A stretch of 64,000 nt of DNA from Cannabis sativa (lineage: Eukaryota > Streptophyta > Magnoliopsida > Rosales > Cannabaceae). Below are positions 59,815 through 64,000 of this stretch, one piece after another. The translations under genes and the position numbers were made by a program. The notes beneath the pieces are model-generated. The model was not told the DNA's origin. It searched no databases and saw nothing but the letters and a program-made list of their open reading frames with translations. Positions within the stretch are counted from its first letter, which is position 1. Each line of letters opens with the position of its first letter. Where the stretch lies: the NCBI RefSeq assembly GCF_029168945.1, contig NC_083601.1:36941660-37005659 (forward strand), given 5' to 3'.

Positions 59815-60110
59815 CGGGGGAAAATCTTTCGTTTAATTTTTTTATATAGTTCTCTATATTATAGTTATTTAAAATATGTGTTAAAATTTTAAAAAATTCG
59901 AAAAAATTTAACATTCCAAAAACATGGTTCAAAAAATATTGCACTTATCTTTTTTATTTTATACGCTTGTGAAATTGTTTCAACACTATTTTTTTTTGTA
60001 AATTATTTTAAATTTTTAAAATTTTACATGATCTATGTCTTAAATAATTATAATGTATATAATTATATATACATTATATTTTAATTTTTCTTTTTTATAT
60101 AATTTGGGTA
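59815..60110. repeat. decayed copy of the 419-bp Mutator-type MITE
   Basis: The order of blocks (TTTCGGGGGAAAATCTTTCG, TATTATAGTTATTTAAAATATG, AAAATTCGAAAAAATTTAAC, ACGCTTGTGAAATTGTTTCAACAC, TGTCTTAAATAATTATAATG) follows the elements at 7123 and 33933, but with many changes. The termini are not recognisable. Confidence 0.5.
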
Positions 60111-60580
60111 AATTCCTTTAACCACAAATGATATTTGTTAGTTAATTATGTTTCTAAAGAAAAGAGTAAGGAGTTTGAATTTTTTTTGTAGGTTAGTATG
60201 TTGTTGTCCTTCCTTGTCCAATGAAATTTAAAAATCTGCTAATGTTTCCATTTTGGAATTTGGAATATTTGTTTGTAGTGAAATTTGACTACCTCTGCTA
60301 AATTTTTACAGTTAAAAACAGCAAACATGTAGACATCATATCTATAAATACATGTCACCTTATGCCCCTTATCTAATATCTAGTTAATTCACGTCATTCA
60401 TTTTCTTGTCTTGTTTTTAGTTTTGAGAACCATTGTTTGTTTAATATGTTATATAAATGAAATAATTAAAATGTACACATTCTCTACTTTATGAGCACAT
60501 CTAACATAATTTTCAATAAAATTAGTAATAAATACAATACATTTGAGAACAGACTACCACTACCAGCCAGCAACTTTACA

Positions 60581-60617
<37 letters not shown>

Positions 60618-61755
60618 GAAATAAATCTGCTTTACATCTGATAATTATTTAAATAATGTTGTGTCATGTTCAATTATTGATAACAGAAGGAAAAGGAAAA
60701 GCAAAATGATAATTGCAAAGGCGTCTTGTATAAGCTATTACAGAACATGAACAGCAAAAAACAATGAATTTGTTCCCAAAACATATCTATGGAGATATAC
60801 CATAATATTTATTTTGAAGGGGAGATTCCATAATTAATTTATACTATATTTAACTATAAAAAAATGATGGAAATGCAAATTTCAATTTAATAACTAAAAT
60901 AAAAATAAATTGAATGTAAAACGTTAAGTGCCAGTTGGCCACCAACATAACCAAACATGAATACAATTTGGGCCCAGTTCACATGCTGACCAGACCACCC
61001 CAATCAATTAGCCTATCCGACGTGCTTCCAAGCGCTACAATTGAACACGCTTTCCATAGCGCGTGAACTTTTTGCTCTTTTTTTTATTTATTTATATGAC
61101 TCTCTTCATTTGTTATTAGGAAAAATATTTCTTTTTTTTTTTCTTTTTACTTTTTCTTTTGAACCGGATTAGGAAAAATATTTCAGTTAGAATTTTTTTT
61201 CTCTGATTCCTGGTAGAATTTTTGTTTCTCAAAATGCATATAAAATCTAATGGAGTGAACAATCATAACTATATAAAAATACATGTATATAAATTGTGGT
61301 ATAATCATTGATAATGTGTATTTTTACAGAAACTTTTATCTCCAATTTATAATATACAGAATATTTACTGTTATGTATTATAAATTATGTGGCGGTTAGG
61401 GAAGGGACAATGAGGCTAACCGTGGTAGTTTGAGATCATGTTGGGAAGGTGTTATAGGCTGGCACAAAGTTATTGCCGTTAGAAGTTGCTTCTTTTTTGA
61501 TGACATTGAAACTTGACATAGTTATTAAAATTATTAAGAGATAAATTTAAAATGGAATATTGAGAACTATATAGTTCATTATAGGAAATTAGGAATCTTA
61601 TATTGGATGTAACTTTTTGAAAGTCTCTATATCTTTTAATTTTGTTACTTATTAATGAATGAAGTGAGCATTTATCAAAATGTAATTGGTGTAATTGAAA
61701 CTTTCTCAATCCCAAATAATATTGTTTGTAATGGTTTTATGGCCTAATTTGTTTC
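60111..61755. other. intergenic with an ATT microsatellite
   Basis: An (ATT)n run of about 35 bp lies at 60582-60616. The less AT-rich part (60930-61075) and the rest have no supported gene. Confidence 0.55.
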
Positions 61756-62205
61756 TGTTAAAATACTGTAAACTCTGAATATAACCCTAATTAATTCAAG
61801 AGAATCAAACAATAAGATTAAGGAATAGCGGAAGCGTACCGGAGTCCATAGAATCGATCTTTGATTGGTATGATCTTCCAATTTTGCATCAAAACCTTTT
61901 AAACCTTATTTTCTTGATGATGGGGATTCAAGAACTCTGGAAAAATACTGATACGATGCAAAATGGGGACCATTACCCGTTATATTACCAACAGACAAAC
62001 CTGTTGGCAATATTTTTGACTATTTCTATTTGGCCCCTCATCAATATAGAAATTGTCTAATTGGTATCCACATATTAAAATCATAACAATCATGCCCTTA
62101 AGTCATAAACTTTATTCCAAAATAGACCACATAAATTTGACTTATTTATTTGATGACCCAACACACATTTTATATATACGATTGTGACCCCAATTATTTC
62201 TAACA
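61756..62205 (-). repeat. 3' LTR of a Ty1/copia element
   Basis: On the plus strand it runs from TGTTAAAATACTG to TTATTTCTAACA, so the termini are TGTTA/TAACA. It is followed at 62206 by ATCTCCCACTGGG, a polypurine tract on the minus strand placed exactly at the LTR edge. Its length of 450 bp is normal for copia. The partner LTR lies outside the window, so the 5-bp duplication cannot be checked. Confidence 0.85.
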
Positions 62206-62615
62206 ATCTCCCACTGGGTCACATATGTATACATATAAATGTGTTAACCTTATTGAGCTCATAACTTTGTCATCATAACCATAGGCATGTGCAATCTCGT
62301 CCATTAACTATATCAACATAGGATCAAAGCGATTTTCGTTGTATCAATCACAACTAAACCCATCAATGGTCACATACATCAACATAGCCAAATGACATAG
62401 ATCAATTATGATAATGTGGTATGAAAATTACATGCATGGTGATCTATTCATGTCAATTTTCAATTGGTCCTACTTTACTTTATGGAGATCAAAACTTTAG
62501 CTTAAATGTACAAAGTGAAATAAACTGAATAACATAATTTTCGATCAGAAAATAACCAAAATACACATGTTTCATGAAACAAATAAAACACACTAAAGAC
62601 AAACTCCCACTGAAT

Positions 62616-64000
62616 CTAGATATCCTCATAATCTAAAACACCCATACGAGCAGTGTGCTCGTGAAAGACCTTGGGTGGCAAACCCTTAGTAAGGGGGTCT
62701 GCAATCATGGAGTTTGTACCTAAGTGTTCTATACAAATCTGCCCACTTTGTACCCTTTCTTTTACAACAAGGAACTTGATGTCAATGTGTTTTGACTTAG
62801 TCGAGCTCCTGTTGTTGTTGGAATACAATACAACTGATTTATTGTCACAATACAACTTAAGTGGTCTTTCAATTCCATCCACAATGCGCAGCCCAGTGAC
62901 AAAGTTCCTCAGCCATATACCATGGTTGGATGCCTCATAACATGCAACAAATTCTGCTGCCATGGTGGATGAAGCTATGAGTGTTTGTTTTGCACTCCTC
63001 CATGATATAGCTCCACCACCTAACAGATATATGTAGCCCGAAGTGGATCTCCTACTATCTTGGCATCCCGCAAAGTCAGAGTCAGAGTATCCAATGATCT
63101 CAAAGTGATCTGACCTCCTATATGTGAGCATGTACTCTCTTGTTCTCTTCAAATATCTCATAACCTTTTTGGCTGCTTTCCAGTGATCAATTCCTGGATT
63201 GCTTAAGTATCTGCCTAACACTCCAACAATGTACGCTATATCCGGACGCGTACAAACTTGAGCATACATAAGACTCCCAACAGTAGAAGCGTAGGGAATC
63301 TTTTGCATTTCTTGAATTTCAAGGCTTCCTTTAGGGCATTGTTTAAGACAAAATTTGTCTCCTTTAACGACAGGGGTATCACCTGGTCTACAATCTTGCA
63401 TGCCAAACCGTTTGAGTACTTTATCGATATAGCTCTTTTGTGATAATCCAAGAATACCCCGAGAACGGTCTCGATGTATTTGAATTCCTAACACAAAAGA
63501 GGCGTCACCAAGATCTTTCATCTCAAAATGCTTCGATAGAAATCTCTTGGTTTCGTGCAATAAGCCTATATCATTAGTGGCAAGCAATATGTCATCGACA
63601 TATAGAACCAGAAATATACACTTACTCCCACTAAACTTATGATACACACAATCATCAACAGCATTCATCTCAAAACCAAATAAGAGAACCACTTGATGAA
63701 ATTTGTGGTACCATTGACGGGAAGCTTGCTTGAGTCCATAGATGGATTTTTTTTAATTTGCAAACCATTTTCTTTGGGTCACCAACCACAAAGTTTTCTG
63801 GTTGCTCCATATAAATTGTCTCATCAATGTCTCCATTGAGAAACGCTGTTTTAACATCCATCTGATGTAACTCAAGATCAAAGTGAGCAACAAGTGCCAT
63901 TATTATTCTAAAAGAGTCTTTCGATGAAACCGGAGAGAAAGTCTCTTTATAATCAATGCCTTCTTTCTGAGTATAGCCTTTTGCTACAAGACGTGCCTTA
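62616..64000 (-). pseudogene. Ty1/copia pol (RT-RNase H), partial with one frameshift
   Basis: Minus-strand coding sequence enters at the window edge (KARLVAKGYTQKEGIDYKET). It continues through the reverse transcriptase motifs DVKTAFLNGDI and LYVDDILLA, then FEMKDLG, PYASTVGSLMYA and RPDIAYIVGVLGRYLSNPG. The RNase H part follows (GYSDSDFAGCQDSRRSTSGY, ASSTMAAEFVACYEA, LYCDNKSVV, STKSKHIDIKFLVV), ending DPLTKGLPPKVF...LDYEDI. The only break seen is one extra A in an A8 run at about 63747-63754, between CKLKK and the SIYGLKQAS block. About 410 bp of non-coding sequence separates the stop from the LTR. This is the 3' half of a fairly young element; the rest lies beyond 64000. Confidence 0.93.

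Overview
This window looks like nuclear DNA from an AT-rich eudicot plant. The protein-coding genes are split by short GT-AG introns and encode plant-specific families: kiwellin-type secreted proteins, AT-hook/PPC nuclear proteins, a plant MCTP and a CAP10-type glycosyltransferase. The repeats (a Cassandra TRIM with 5S-rRNA-like LTRs, Helitrons, Mutator-, Tourist- and hAT-type MITEs, a Ty1/copia element) are typical plant repeats. The species cannot be fixed from sequence alone; a Rosales-like genome is only a guess. Nothing bacterial, viral or organellar is visible apart from the retrotransposon pol genes.

Layout. 1-9.5 kb is repeat-rich and gene-poor: a decayed copia fragment, a hAT-like fragment, a fold-back element, a degenerate tandem repeat, and a Mutator-type MITE carrying a complete Cassandra. 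9.5-14.0 kb holds a two-AT-hook AHL gene of five coding exons, with a long leader. 14.0-19.3 kb is a repeat block containing a perfect 9-bp-TSD MITE and a 2.3-kb Helitron with a threefold 256-bp tandem repeat. 19.5-21.2 kb holds a divergent AHL paralogue that keeps the PPC domain but has lost the AT-hooks. 22.2-27.7 kb is a cluster of four intronless kiwellin-like genes (+,+,-,+). 29.0-33.3 kb is an MCTP gene (minus strand, uninterrupted 1007-codon ORF, probable 5'UTR intron). 33.9-44.5 kb is gene-free and full of MITEs. 47.0-51.8 kb is a six-exon glycosyltransferase gene (minus) whose 2.8-kb intron 2 contains a long-TIR element and a Helitron. 52.1-52.9 kb is a GCGGT-rich hAT-like element. 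53.8-57.0 kb is a ten-exon TAD1 (tRNA adenosine deaminase) gene (minus). 57.8-61.7 kb has further hAT, Tourist and Mutator-type repeats. 61.8-64.0 kb is the 3' end of a copia element that runs off the window.

Functionally the genes are independent of each other. The only local families are the AHL pair and the kiwellin cluster, both apparent local duplications. The most instructive features are the nested transposon insertions. The Cassandra insertion has its uninterrupted target preserved in a sister MITE 26 kb away. A Tourist-like MITE sits between the A and B boxes of a tRNA-derived sequence. The hAT-like elements carry two different arrays of short GC-rich motifs. I found no clear evidence of a wholly new biological system. 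The AT-hook-less AHL paralogue is the best candidate for new protein biology.

Exon boundaries were derived by eye from splice dinucleotides, frame continuity and family motifs. They are predictions, not transcript evidence.
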